NCBI GenBank assembly: GCA_015654675.1
Contig: JAATGM010000049.1
Span: 1 to 64,000, forward strand
From: Planctomycetota bacterium
Lineage (GTDB): Bacteria > Planctomycetota > Phycisphaerae > UBA1845 > UTPLA1
Reading direction: 5' to 3'
DNA length: 64,000 nucleotides
A program made the translations under genes and the position numbers. Positions 8,637 through 18,413 of this stretch are shown here, piece by piece. The notes under the pieces were generated by a model. That model saw only the letters and a list, made by a program, of their open reading frames with translations, had not been told where the DNA came from and made no database searches. How positions within the stretch are numbered: the first letter of the stretch is position 1; every line of letters begins with the position of its first letter.

Positions 8637-11600
8637 AGTTTGCCCATTTTTTCATCGATCGGCCGGTCTTCGCCGCCGTCATTTCGATCGTCACCATCAT
8701 AGTCGGTGGCATCGCGATCTTTACGCTGCCGATCAGTCAGTATCCCGAGATCGTCCCGCCCACGGTCGTCGTCACTGCCAGCTATCCGGGGGCAAACGCC
8801 CGCGTCGTCGCCGAAACTGTCGCCACGCCGATCGAGGAACAGGTCAACGGCGTCGAAAACATGCTCTACATGTCGAGCCAGTCGACCAATGACGGAAACG
8901 TCAACCTCACCGTCACCTTCCGGCTCGGCACCAATCTCGACATTGCCCAGGTGCAGGTACAGAACCGCGTCGCGCTGGCCCTGCCCCAGCTCCCCGAAGA
9001 CGTTCGCCGATTCGGTGTGGTCGTGAAGAAGGCATCGCCCGACCTCACCCTCGCCGTCAGCATCTATTCGCCCGACAACAGCCGCGACACGCTCTATCTC
9101 AGCAACTACGCCACGCTTCAGATTCGCGACGAACTCGCCCGCCTGCCGGGCGTCGGCGATCTCACCATCTTCGGCGCGCGCGACTACGCCATGCGGCTCT
9201 GGCTCGATCCCGAAAAACTCGCCTCGCGCGACATGACCGCGGGCGACTTCATCACCGCCGTGCAGGAGCAAAACGTCCAGGTCGCGGCCGGCATCATCGG
9301 CGGACCGCCGCTCCCCGCGGGAACGACCAAGTTCCAATACACCGTCTCCGCCATGGGGCGGCTCATCGACGAAAAAGAGTTCGGCGACATCGTCATCAAG
9401 ACTGGCAGCAACGGCCGAATCACCCACGTCCGCGACGTCGCTCGCGTCGAGCTGGGCGCGGCCGATTACACCATCGCCTTCGCCTTCGACGGCAAACCCT
9501 CGGTCGGCATCGGCATCTTCCAGCTTCCCGGCTCCAACGCCATCCAAACCGCCAACGCCATCTACGAAAAAATGGCGCAGCTCAAGAAGAGCTTCCCACC
9601 CGGCATCGACTTCGGCATTCCGTACGACACCACCGTCTTCGTCCGCGAATCGATCCGCGACGTCGTCAAAACCCTTTTCGAAGCCGTCGGGCTGGTCGTC
9701 ATCGTCGTCCTGGTTTTCCTGCAGAACTGGCGCGCCTCGCTCATCCCGCTGCTCGCCATCCCGGTTTCGCTGATCGGCACCTTCGGCATCATGGCTGCCG
9801 CCGGCTTCTCCATTAACAACCTCTCACTGTTCGGCATGGTGCTCGCCATAGGTATCGTCGTCGATGACGCCATCGTCGTCGTCGAAAACATCGAACGCTG
9901 GATCGAGCAGGGTCTCTCGCCGCGCGAAGCCGCCTACAAGGCCATGACCGAAGTCACACCGGCGGTTATCGCCATCGCCTTCGGTCTCTCGGCCGTCTTC
10001 GTCCCGGTCGCATTCATCAGCGGAATCACCGGGCAGTTCTACCGGCAGTTCGCCCTCACCATTGCTTTCTCCACCCTGCTCTCGGCATTCAACTCGCTCA
10101 CGCTCAGCCCAGCCCTCGCCGCGCTCATCCTCCGCCCGCACCAATCTCGAACCGACCCGCTAACGCGCCTCATCAACGCCCTCATCGGCTGGTTCTTCCG
10201 CCTCTTCAATCGAACGCTCGCGGCCTCCACCACCATCTATGTCGCCGCCCTCCGCCGCGTGCTGCGGCTAGCCGTCCTCGCGCTCGTAATCTACGTGGGG
10301 TTTGTCGGCCTGACCTACTTTGGCTTCAAGAACGTCCCTACCGGCTTCATCCCCGCCCAGGATCAGGGCTACCTGCTCGTCAACCTGCAGATGCCCAACG
10401 CCTCGACAATCGATCGCACTGAGCGCGTCCTGAATCAACTCGCCGATTTCGCCCGCAAGACGCCCGGCGTCGAGCACTCCATTGCCATCGCCGGCATGTC
10501 CATCCTCACACGCACAAACCAGACCAACGCCGGCACGGTGTTTCTCAATCTCAAGCGATTCGACGAACGAACCAAAGACCCCGACCAGGCCGCCAACGCC
10601 ATCGTCGGCAAACTCTCGAAGGAATTCGCGAAAGTTCAGGAAGGCGCCGCCTTCGTCATTCCACCACCGCCCGTTCGCGGGCTCGGCAACTCGGGCGGCT
10701 TCAAGATGCAGGTCGAAGATCGCGTCGGCCGGTCCACGCCGCAGGAGCTTCAGGCCGTCATCGACAAGCTCATTGCCGAGGCCCGCAAGGACGGCCGCGT
10801 CGTCGGACTTCTCTCGACGTTTCGCGCCAACGTGCCCCAGCTCTTCGCCGACATCAATCGCGCCAAAGTGAAAATGCAGGACGTCCGCATGACCGACGTC
10901 TTCCAGGCGCTGCAGGTCTATCTCGGAAGCTTCTACATTAATGACTTCAACCTTTTTGGCCGGACCTACCGCGTCATGGCCCAGGCCGACGCCCCGTTCC
11001 GCGCCACCGCCGACGAAGTCGCCCAGCTCAAAACTCGCAACCGCGCCGGCGACATGGTCCCACTCGGCGCAGTCCTCAACCTCAAGGACACCATCGGCCC
11101 CGATCGCATCAACCGCTACAACCTCTTTCTCTCCGCCGAAATCAACGGCAACAACGCCCCCGGCGGAAGCAGCGGCCAGGCCATCTCCGTCATGGCCGAC
11201 ATCGCCCACAAAAATCTCCCGGCCGGCTATGACTATGAGTGGACCGAAATGGCTTACCAGGAGCAGCTCGCCGGCAATACCGCCTTCTTCATCTTCCCGC
11301 TGTGCGTGTTGTTCGTCTGGCTGACCCACTCGGCCGAATACGAAAGCTTCGCCCTCTCAACGGCCATCATTCTGATTGTCCCCATGTGTCTCTTGTGTGG
11401 CATCGCCGGCGTGTGGGCCCGCGGCATGGACAACAACATCTTCACCCAGATCGGCTTCATCGTTCTGGCCGGCCTCTCCGCGAAAAATGCGGTACTCATC
11501 GTCGAGTTCGCGAAGCAGCAGCAGGAAGAAGGCGCCAATGCCCACGACGCCGCCATCGAGGCCGCGCGACTCCGGCTCCGCCCGATTCTCATGACCAGCT

Positions 11601-11845
11601 TCGCGTTCATCCTCGGCGTGTTGCCGCTCCTGATTGCCAAGGGTGCGGGTTCCGAAATGCGTCAGGCACTCGGCACGGTCGTCTTCTTCGGAATGCTCGG
11701 CGTCACTTTCTTCGGACTGTTCTTTACACCGGTCTTCTTCACCGTCATCCGCAAGCTGACCGGCCGAACCGTGCTTCCGCTGGACGAGCGCCATCACGCT
11801 CACCAGTTTTCCACGCCCCCTCCGCCGCACACAACTGCCCACTGA
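8633..11845 (+). CDS. RND multidrug efflux pump, AcrB/HAE1 type
   Basis: A 1070-residue proton-driven inner-membrane transporter of hydrophobic or amphiphilic drugs. It has the HAE1 layout: an N-terminal helix (FFIDRPVFAAVISI), two large periplasmic loops and two six-helix bundles. The proton-relay aspartates are D411-D412 (GIVVDDAIVVVENIER) and the relay lysine is K951 (GLSAKNAVLIVEFAK). Length and order are normal for the family. It overlaps the adaptor gene by four bases. No TolC-like gene follows, so the pump presumably borrows a channel encoded elsewhere. The tail after the last helix is His/Pro-rich. Confidence 0.93.
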   Translation: MKFAHFFIDRPVFAAVISIVTIIVGGIAIFTLPISQYPEIVPPTVVVTASYPGANARVVAETVATPIEEQVNGVENMLYMSSQSTNDGNVNLTVTFRLGTNLDIAQVQVQNRVALALPQLPEDVRRFGVVVKKASPDLTLAVSIYSPDNSRDTLYLSNYATLQIRDELARLPGVGDLTIFGARDYAMRLWLDPEKLASRDMTAGDFITAVQEQNVQVAAGIIGGPPLPAGTTKFQYTVSAMGRLIDEKEFGDIVIKTGSNGRITHVRDVARVELGAADYTIAFAFDGKPSVGIGIFQLPGSNAIQTANAIYEKMAQLKKSFPPGIDFGIPYDTTVFVRESIRDVVKTLFEAVGLVVIVVLVFLQNWRASLIPLLAIPVSLIGTFGIMAAAGFSINNLSLFGMVLAIGIVVDDAIVVVENIERWIEQGLSPREAAYKAMTEVTPAVIAIAFGLSAVFVPVAFISGITGQFYRQFALTIAFSTLLSAFNSLTLSPALAALILRPHQSRTDPLTRLINALIGWFFRLFNRTLAASTTIYVAALRRVLRLAVLALVIYVGFVGLTYFGFKNVPTGFIPAQDQGYLLVNLQMPNASTIDRTERVLNQLADFARKTPGVEHSIAIAGMSILTRTNQTNAGTVFLNLKRFDERTKDPDQAANAIVGKLSKEFAKVQEGAAFVIPPPPVRGLGNSGGFKMQVEDRVGRSTPQELQAVIDKLIAEARKDGRVVGLLSTFRANVPQLFADINRAKVKMQDVRMTDVFQALQVYLGSFYINDFNLFGRTYRVMAQADAPFRATADEVAQLKTRNRAGDMVPLGAVLNLKDTIGPDRINRYNLFLSAEINGNNAPGGSSGQAISVMADIAHKNLPAGYDYEWTEMAYQEQLAGNTAFFIFPLCVLFVWLTHSAEYESFALSTAIILIVPMCLLCGIAGVWARGMDNNIFTQIGFIVLAGLSAKNAVLIVEFAKQQQEEGANAHDAAIEAARLRLRPILMTSFAFILGVLPLLIAKGAGSEMRQALGTVVFFGMLGVTFFGLFFTPVFFTVIRKLTGRTVLPLDERHHAHQFSTPPPPHTTAH

Positions 11846-12079
11846 CGATGAGGTTGTGCGGTTTTTACTACGCCGCGGCGCACCAAGTCCAGACCCGAAT
11901 TGGCATGAGAAATTCCCGGCTACCTATCCAGGTCTGACTTAGCCGGCGGACGATTTTTTCCTGAAATCTGACGCCCCGCATGCCCCGTTTACGCATAATG
12001 AGTCGCAGCACGGCACGACGATCACCCGCCGTGAATCGGCCATCGTCGTGCCCATGGCGCATTTCCGGAGGGCGAGAAC

Positions 12080-14668
12080 ATGCAGAGTTCAATTGTGCGC
12101 GTTTCAAATGCAATTCGGTGCATCGCGATGCTCGCAAGCTTTTCGCTCAGCACCGCCGTTGTCTCCGCGCAATCCAATCCGAACGCCAAGCCCCCCGGAA
12201 AATCCGTGCACCCCGCGCGAGCCGCTTCCGCTCCCCCGCGCTCCGCGCCGATCGAAACGTCGTTGCCGGCCGGTTGGAAGTTCGACGCCCCCGCCAATGA
12301 CGCCCCGCCGCAGCCATTTGATCTTTTGCCAACGGGCTACCGCCGCGTAGCACGTACCACCCACGCCCCGCTCGAAGCCAAAATCCGCGCCGCCCTCCAA
12401 CAAGCCGGCAAGTCCGCCGAAATCGATCCGGCCACGGGCGAGCGAATCGTCCATGCCATTACCGACTACCTCCCGGAACATTGGGGTGCCACCGATCCGG
12501 TGCTCGGCCCTGCCGACTCTCTCGGTCGCCCGATCGTCAACAACGCCGACGGCCTGCCCGGCTGGGCACAGGCCGACGTCGACGCCCTTCGCGCCGCTAT
12601 CGCTGATGCAATCGCCGCGCGAGCCCGCCAACTCGCCGCCGCACAGAACACAGCCGAAGCCGACGGCGTCCTCGGCAACTTCATCGCCCAGGCCATCATC
12701 CGCCGCATTCCCTTTGCCGACCTCGCCCGCCTCGACGACACCGCCGTCGTCACCGAGCCCGTCGCCCAATCGATCCTCGGCCTCCTCCATCACTACGAAA
12801 GCGTCAAGTTCATCCACGCCGAAGACGGCCGATTTATCTACCAGCCCACTGCCTATCCCAACGAAGTCGTCGCCTTCGTCACTGCACACGGCGCTCGCAT
12901 GCCGGACGTTCTCGCCGTCGAAGCATCCGCCGACGGAGTCATCCAACGCGGTGGCGCGCCATCCGGCTGCTACGCCCGCACCGCCTTCGCCCGCGGCATG
13001 ATCGACCTCGTCGGCCAGACCGACATCTGGGTCGCTAACGGCTTCGACGACGAGTCTGCCGACATCATGACCGGCCTGGACATGTTCTTCTTCTACGACT
13101 GCCAGGATCCCGACAACAACACGGCCGTCCGCGTCTCGACCGATGGCTATATCACCTTCTTCCAGCAGGGCGGCGGTGCCCTTGACGGCATTAACTTCAC
13201 CAACGACCCCATTCCCGATTCGGCCGACACACCCAACGGCTTTGTCGCCCCCTGGTGGGACGATCTCATCATCGCCACCAGCCAGGGCTCGACTGACCGC
13301 GTCTCCTTTAAGACCGAAGGCGCTGTGGACTCGCGCGTCTTCACCGTCGAATACATCTCGGTTACCCGCCTCAACGGCAGCACCGGCGACTTCCACTACT
13401 TCCAGGTCAAGCTATTCGAGACCACCGACGTGATCGAATTGCACATCGGCCTCGACACGTCCGCCTGGTCGCCCGACACGCTCGACAGTTCCACAACCGG
13501 CATCGAAAACTACACCGGCGCCGGCGGCGACTGCGGCCCCAACTGCCTCAACACCAACAACCCCCCACCGCCGAACGACTACCGCTTCACTCCGTTCCCG
13601 CGTCCCGAGAACGACAATTGTGGAAACGCCACCGAGCTCATCAACGGCGCCAGCGTTATCGGCAATCTCCACCGGGCCACGCCCGACGGCAATGCGAACT
13701 GCGGCGATTCATCCAACAACCGCGATATCTGGTATACCTTTGTCGCCCGCTGCAACGGAACACTCTTCGCCGATACCTGCGGCTCGCGCGACATCGACGG
13801 CACCCAAACCGGCGTCGACACCGTTCTCTCCGTTCACTCCGGCTGCCCCGGGACCATCGCCAACCAGCTCGCCTGCAACGACGACGACGCCGCTCTCGGC
13901 TGCGGTGACACCGACTCCGGTGTCTCCGTCCCCATGGTTTCCGGCCAGCGCGTCTTCATCCGCGTGACTCACTTTGGTGATATTGCATTCCGCTTCGGCA
14001 ACGGCGCGTTCCTCCTGAATCTCAACTTCGTCTCGACCTCCTCGCCGGCCAATGACAACTGCGCAAACGCGATCGCCGTGAGTGACGGCTCCGTTGTCGT
14101 CGGCAACCTCCTCTGCGCCAGCAACGACGGCTCCGCCGATTGCGGCTCCTCCGAGACCAACCCCGACGTCTGGTATAAGTTCACCGCCCCCTTCTTCGTC
14201 CGACTCGAGGCCAACGCCTGCGGCTCGCGCAACAACGCCGGCACCGACACCGGCCCCGACACCGCCGTCTCGATCCACTCCGGTTGCCCTGGCATCATCG
14301 CCAACGAGCTGGGCTGCAACGACGACGGCTTCAGCCTCGGCTGCAACACCCTCGATTCGCGCGCCCTGGCCTACGTCCCCGCCGGCCAGACGGCCTTGAT
14401 CCGCGTCACCCACTTCGGAGACAACGCTTTTCGCGTCGGCAACGGCGTAGTCGTCCTCAGAACCAGCATCTGCCGCGCCGCCGACCCCAACTGCGACGGG
14501 AAAGTGAACGGCCTCGACATCCAGGCCTTCGTCCTAGCTCTGCTCAACCCCGCCGCCTACAACGCCCAGTTCCCAAGCTGCAACATCTGCCACAGCGACA
14601 TGAACGGAGACGACATAGTCTCGCTAGCCGACGTCCCGCTCTTCGTCACGGCCCTGCTGGGAACATGA
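12080..14668 (+). CDS. Large secreted repeat protein with dockerin-like C-terminus
   Basis: An 862-residue exported protein with ribosome site CCGGAGGG and a signal peptide (residues 1 to ~30, ending VVSAQ). The N-terminal ~270 residues are helical. Residues ~290-490 form a beta-rich domain with DMFFFYDCQD and APWWDDLI, reminiscent of nidogen-like extracellular domains. Two ~145-residue tandem repeats follow; each begins with ANDNC or ENDNC and contains WYTF/WYKF, SVHSGCPG and FIRVTHFG/LIRVTHFG. The last ~60 residues are dockerin-like (NCDGKVNGLDIQAF, then SDMNGDDIVSLAD). An extracellular structural or binding role is inferred. A 63-base piece of its 3' end has a second copy at 15854. Confidence 0.75.
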   Translation: MQSSIVRVSNAIRCIAMLASFSLSTAVVSAQSNPNAKPPGKSVHPARAASAPPRSAPIETSLPAGWKFDAPANDAPPQPFDLLPTGYRRVARTTHAPLEAKIRAALQQAGKSAEIDPATGERIVHAITDYLPEHWGATDPVLGPADSLGRPIVNNADGLPGWAQADVDALRAAIADAIAARARQLAAAQNTAEADGVLGNFIAQAIIRRIPFADLARLDDTAVVTEPVAQSILGLLHHYESVKFIHAEDGRFIYQPTAYPNEVVAFVTAHGARMPDVLAVEASADGVIQRGGAPSGCYARTAFARGMIDLVGQTDIWVANGFDDESADIMTGLDMFFFYDCQDPDNNTAVRVSTDGYITFFQQGGGALDGINFTNDPIPDSADTPNGFVAPWWDDLIIATSQGSTDRVSFKTEGAVDSRVFTVEYISVTRLNGSTGDFHYFQVKLFETTDVIELHIGLDTSAWSPDTLDSSTTGIENYTGAGGDCGPNCLNTNNPPPPNDYRFTPFPRPENDNCGNATELINGASVIGNLHRATPDGNANCGDSSNNRDIWYTFVARCNGTLFADTCGSRDIDGTQTGVDTVLSVHSGCPGTIANQLACNDDDAALGCGDTDSGVSVPMVSGQRVFIRVTHFGDIAFRFGNGAFLLNLNFVSTSSPANDNCANAIAVSDGSVVVGNLLCASNDGSADCGSSETNPDVWYKFTAPFFVRLEANACGSRNNAGTDTGPDTAVSIHSGCPGIIANELGCNDDGFSLGCNTLDSRALAYVPAGQTALIRVTHFGDNAFRVGNGVVVLRTSICRAADPNCDGKVNGLDIQAFVLALLNPAAYNAQFPSCNICHSDMNGDDIVSLADVPLFVTALLGT

Positions 14669-14744
14669 TCGTCCACTCTGTTTCATTCCAGCTCACTATT
14701 TGGCGTCGCGGAGCAATCCCGAGCAGCGTTGGTACAATCCGGCC

Positions 14745-15866
14745 ATGCGCGCACGCTTCCGCCCACCTTCGATCAAGCAATTCAGCGTCGTTACTGCCAC
14801 GCTGATATTCGTCCTATGGATCGCGTCCACACAGTTCGGATTCCGGTGGCAGCTATCCGACCGAAACTCAATCCGAATCCGCAACGGCATTGCGTCGTTT
14901 GAGCGCATGATTGGCCGCGATGACCAGATTGCCTACTCCCAAAGTCTTCACGGAAAGACAAATTCCATCTCTTTGCATCGACATTCGTCCGGTTCGCTGC
15001 TCTCGCAGTTCACACGCCCCCAATGCGGGGATTTCATGTACTGCGTCTGTGGCGGCAACATGCCAATGTGGCGAACTTTCAATCTGCCCTTCTGGCTCCC
15101 TTTCATCGCAGCCGCCACGCCAGCCGCCCTGATTTCTCTTCGAGACCGCCGCCGTGCACCGGGACATTGTCGCAAATGCAACTACGACCTCACCGCCAAC
15201 GAGTCCGGACGCTGTCCCGAATGCGGGACCAACGTGTCACAAAATACACTTGAGCCTCCCAACCCGACGCCCGCGCGCTCGATCTTCTTGGCAAAGTGGA
15301 TGATGATCATTGGATTGATCTTTGGCGCTTCCATTAACTGCGCGTTCGAATGCGACAAATGGGTGTCCCGTCCGCCAGACCCCGGAATAATGCCGATTCC
15401 GGGACGGCTAGACTTCGAAGCCATTCTTGGCCTTCCCGATCCGGGATATTTGTTTCAGGTTACGCCTGAAATGCTCACGGAATGGCCAAAGCTTCGGCCG
15501 TTCTGCGACACAGTCATGAGGCGGGTAAGAGCCGCAGTGGCGACCGCGAAGATTGCCTTCGTCTCAATGACGCTGCCTCCCGTACTCGGAAGGGGCTGGC
15601 CCTTCGAAACAACAGCGCCAACCTACTACGTCTTCATTTCCGATAAGACCTCAACAACTTTCGAAACGCTCCTTCTCGATAGCAATGGAGAGTCGCCCGT
15701 GCGCCGCAGCGGATGGATTCTGAACACCGGCGCGTTCGCAACATTCTTCGGAACGTTCATTTTGCTCGTCAGAGCCGCATATCGAAAGATCAGGCATTCA
15801 CCGCAGCGCCGATCGCCAGCTGCGCCACCCATTTCCGAACCTGCGGCGTGTCTCACAGCGACGTGA
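14745..15866 (+). CDS. Two-helix membrane protein with planctomycete-type zinc ribbon
   Basis: A 373-residue protein, counted from the ATG at 14745 (the frame opens at 14700). It has an N-terminal membrane helix (VVTATLIFVLWIAS), an extracytoplasmic stretch, then FWLPFIAAATPAAL as a second helix, an Arg-rich turn and the zinc ribbon CRKCNYDLT...CPECGT. Unlike its relatives at 19488 and 20881, it continues past the ribbon with two more hydrophobic helices (MMIIGLIFGASI, ATFFGTFILLVRAA), so it may be two related modules joined. Its last ~12 codons run out of frame through a decayed dockerin-tail fragment (15854-15916), so the natural C-terminus may have been replaced. The function is unknown. 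Confidence 0.65.
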   Translation: MRARFRPPSIKQFSVVTATLIFVLWIASTQFGFRWQLSDRNSIRIRNGIASFERMIGRDDQIAYSQSLHGKTNSISLHRHSSGSLLSQFTRPQCGDFMYCVCGGNMPMWRTFNLPFWLPFIAAATPAALISLRDRRRAPGHCRKCNYDLTANESGRCPECGTNVSQNTLEPPNPTPARSIFLAKWMMIIGLIFGASINCAFECDKWVSRPPDPGIMPIPGRLDFEAILGLPDPGYLFQVTPEMLTEWPKLRPFCDTVMRRVRAAVATAKIAFVSMTLPPVLGRGWPFETTAPTYYVFISDKTSTTFETLLLDSNGESPVRRSGWILNTGAFATFFGTFILLVRAAYRKIRHSPQRRSPAAPPISEPAACLTAT

Positions 15867-15916
15867 ACGGAGACGACATAGTCTCGCTAGCGCGCATCCC
15901 GCTCTTCGTAACAGCC
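15854..15916 (+). pseudogene. Displaced fragment of a dockerin-like coding tail
   Basis: By my count 56 of 63 bases match 14591-14653, the 3' end of the secreted protein at 12080. In the matching frame it reads HSDVNGDDIVSLARIPLFVT, against HSDMNGDDIVSLADVPLFVT in the intact gene. It lies in a different frame across the stop codon of the gene ending at 15866. This looks like a partial duplication or a remnant of a second dockerin-tailed gene. Confidence 0.65.
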
Positions 15917-15923
15917 CCGCAAT

Positions 15924-15962
15924 CCCCTCTCCCTGGAAGGGAGAGGGTTAGGGTGAGGGTCG
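15924..15962 (+). repeat. Interspersed hairpin repeat (copy 1)
   Basis: CCTCTCCCT-gga-AGGGAGAGG forms a 9-bp hairpin (15926-15946), followed by a TTAGGGTGAGGGTCG-like tail. Two further copies with the same arm and tail are at 62659 and 63318. Confidence 0.6.
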
Positions 15963-16134
15963 ATGCCACAACCGCAAAGCAGATTTGCAATGCGCTCCCG
16001 CGCGTACAAGCGAAAACGCAGCCGAAACCCGCGGCCGAGCGAAAAACGCCGCGCCGAATCAATTTAAACTTAAAACGATAATCTGTATATTGTAAATTAT
16101 ATATTACTAATTATCAATTACTAATGAATCCGGC

Positions 16135-17223
16135 TTACCGCCCATTCACCACATAATCATAAGGCAGTGGCATCCGAACCCCCTTCTCAATTCCCAGCGC
16201 CTTCGCCGCATGCAAAGGCCAGTACGCGTCGCGCAAAAACTCCGACGCCAGCAAAACAATATCCGCCTTGCCAGAACGAATGATCTCATCCGCCTGCTTC
16301 GCCTCGGTGATCATCCCAACCGTCGCCGTCGGCACGCCCGCCTCGCGCCGCACCCGCTCCGAAATCGGCACCTGCCACCCCGGACCGATCGGATAGTGCG
16401 CCCCCGCCGACCCGAAGCCCGAGCTGCAGTCGATCAGGTCCACGCCCTCCGACTTCAGCCGCCGCGCCAGCTCCACCGACTCATCTACCGTCCACCCGCC
16501 CTCCACCCAGTCCGTCCCCGAAATCCGCGCCGCCAGCGGCTTCTCCTCCGGCCACACCGCCCGCACCGCCCGCGCCGTCTCCATCGCAAACCGGATGCGA
16601 TTCTCAAACGACCCGCCGTACAGATCCGTCCGCTTGTTCGACAGCGGAGAATAGAAGCTGTGTGCCAGATATCCGTGTGCGTAGTGCAGCTCCAGCCACT
16701 CAAACCCCGCCGCCAGACTCCGCCGCGCTGCTGCCACAAAAAGCTCGCGCGTCGCCGCAATCTCCGCCACCGTCATCTCTGTCGGAACGCGCCACAGCCG
16801 ATTCCCCGTCCCGCCAAACGCGATCGGACTCGGCCCAATCGGCTGCCACCCGCCCTCCTCGTCCTTCAAATGCCGATCGCCCTCCCAGGGCCGGCTCGCA
16901 CTCGCCTTCCGCCCCGCATGCGCAATCTGCATCGCCGGCACCGCGCCCTGCTCCTTCACGAATCGCGTGACGCGCGACCACGCCTCCGCGTGCGCATCTG
17001 ACCAAATGCCCGCGCAGAACGGCGTGATCCGCCCGCGCGGTTCCACCCCCGACGCCTCGGCGATCACGAGTGCGGCCCCGCCCACCGCCCGCGACCCCAG
17101 ATGCACGAGGTGCCAGTCCGAAGGCATCCCGTCGTTCGACCAGTACTGACACATCGGCGACACCCCGATGCGATTCCGCAAAGTCACCGACCGCAACGAA
17201 AACGGCTCAAACAAATGCGCCAT
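16135..17223 (-). CDS. Old Yellow Enzyme-family NADH:flavin oxidoreductase (YqjM-like)
   Basis: A 362-residue TIM-barrel flavoenzyme expected to bind FMN and reduce activated alkenes (enoates, quinones, nitro compounds) with NAD(P)H. The N-terminal SPMCQY (C25, Y27) is the redox-tuning cysteine motif of the 'thermophilic-like' YqjM subgroup. ELHYAHGYLAHSFYSPLSNKR near residue 175 carries the paired histidines that bind substrate. GGSFENR and the C-terminal phosphate-binding stretch fit the family, as does the length. No signal peptide is present, so it is cytoplasmic. It lies 110 bases downstream of the alpha/beta hydrolase on the same strand, but the gap is too long to assume an operon. Confidence 0.92.
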   Translation of the reverse strand: MAHLFEPFSLRSVTLRNRIGVSPMCQYWSNDGMPSDWHLVHLGSRAVGGAALVIAEASGVEPRGRITPFCAGIWSDAHAEAWSRVTRFVKEQGAVPAMQIAHAGRKASASRPWEGDRHLKDEEGGWQPIGPSPIAFGGTGNRLWRVPTEMTVAEIAATRELFVAAARRSLAAGFEWLELHYAHGYLAHSFYSPLSNKRTDLYGGSFENRIRFAMETARAVRAVWPEEKPLAARISGTDWVEGGWTVDESVELARRLKSEGVDLIDCSSGFGSAGAHYPIGPGWQVPISERVRREAGVPTATVGMITEAKQADEIIRSGKADIVLLASEFLRDAYWPLHAAKALGIEKGVRMPLPYDYVVNGR

Positions 17224-17333
17224 GAAAAGTCACCCTGAAAGAACTCCACTCCACTCCGCCCCGGTCACAAGACCGGGTTCCGACGTCCGGCATGATAGTC
17301 GCCCCACTGCACACCGGACCGCGCCGGCACGGC

Positions 17334-18122
17334 TCAATCTCGCAAGAACGCCGCGACATCCCGCCCGAACCTCGGATCAAACATCGCCCCGATGTGCCCC
17401 CGCCGCGGATACAGCACTAGCTGGGCGCCACGAATTCCCGCCGCGGTCGCCTCGAACAGCTCCCGCGAAAACGCGCGATCGCGCTCGCCCGCGATAACCA
17501 GCGTCGCCGCGCGAATCGCATCCAGCCGATGGGTCACATCGAACCCGCACTCCGCATCGATCACCGCCAGCATGTTGCTCGGATCGATATGCCGCTCGCG
17601 CCGCCAACTCAGCCAGATCAGCGCCGCCGCCGGCCAGCGTAGCAACGGCCCCGCGAGCACCGACGCGAGCACACTCGCCCCGCTCTTGCCCTGCGAAACC
17701 AGCTCGCCATACCTCCGCAGCCGCCTCCGCCCGACTTCGCCCAGCCAACTCGCCGCACCGGCCACCACCAGCTTTCGCACGACGCCCGGATGATCCACCG
17801 CAAGCTGCAACGCAATCGCCCCGCCCGTCGATACGCCCATCAAGTCCACCGGCTCGCCAAACCGCGAAGCGAGCGCCGCTGCATGCATCGCGGCCAGTTG
17901 CGCCATGCTCGTCCCCGCCGCAATCTCGCGCGGCCGGCGCACAACAAACACAGTTCGCCCCGTCACGCGCGCCAGCCCGCGATACCGGCCACCCTCGCGT
18001 TCCGGCGAATCGACGGCCATTCCCTCCGCGCGCGTTAACCCCGGAAACAGAACCAGCGGCGCCCCTTCGCCGATCGCAACAAATCCAAGCCCCCCGGCAA
18101 GCTCTCCCGACGAAATCGTCAT
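17334..18122 (-). CDS. Alpha/beta-fold hydrolase
   Basis: A 262-residue cytoplasmic hydrolase. The nucleophile elbow is GVSTGG (S98); the acid is probably D in AGERDRAFS and the base H in RRGHIGAMF. LVLFPGLT near residue 23 supplies the oxyanion loop. It is slightly shorter than typical haloalkane dehalogenase or proline iminopeptidase relatives, and the cap region is Arg-rich. The substrate is unknown; esterase or lactonase activity is the default expectation. It is divergent from the PEP-CTERM gene at 18414. Confidence 0.85.
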   Translation of the reverse strand: MTISSGELAGGLGFVAIGEGAPLVLFPGLTRAEGMAVDSPEREGGRYRGLARVTGRTVFVVRRPREIAAGTSMAQLAAMHAAALASRFGEPVDLMGVSTGGAIALQLAVDHPGVVRKLVVAGAASWLGEVGRRRLRRYGELVSQGKSGASVLASVLAGPLLRWPAAALIWLSWRRERHIDPSNMLAVIDAECGFDVTHRLDAIRAATLVIAGERDRAFSRELFEATAAGIRGAQLVLYPRRGHIGAMFDPRFGRDVAAFLRD

Positions 18123-18336
18123 CGCCGAATCTTACAGTCGCCGGAAGCGAATCCGACATTCGCCCGAAATGCCGCACCCCAATTCCCGTCCCATTCGTCG
18201 CAACTCTCACAATGGCAAGCGTTGAAGGTCAAATCGCTCGCGTAGCGAAAGAAGGTCCGATTTCTAACTCCGATATCCAATGTAGGGATTGTCCTATGTT
18301 GCACGCAAATTCTGCACCTGGCGCGAGAGTTTCGTC

Positions 18337-18364
18337 TTGAACGCGCGTGCGCACCGATTAGCAT
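18337..18364 (+). promoter_or_regulatory. Weak candidate promoter of the PEP-CTERM gene at 18414
   Basis: TTGAAC (18337-18342) and TAGCAT (18359-18364) are 16 bases apart. The -35 is identical to that proposed at 3754 before another PEP-CTERM gene. The -10 is poor. Confidence 0.3.
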
Positions 18365-18413
18365 TCAGCCCTCGGGGATTTCCAACACTTTCACTGACTT
18401 GGGAGGATCAACA

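Noticed and set aside
14696-14908. Minus-strand frame opposite the start of the 14745 gene
   Set aside because: It overlaps a better-supported membrane protein and lacks a ribosome site and family features.
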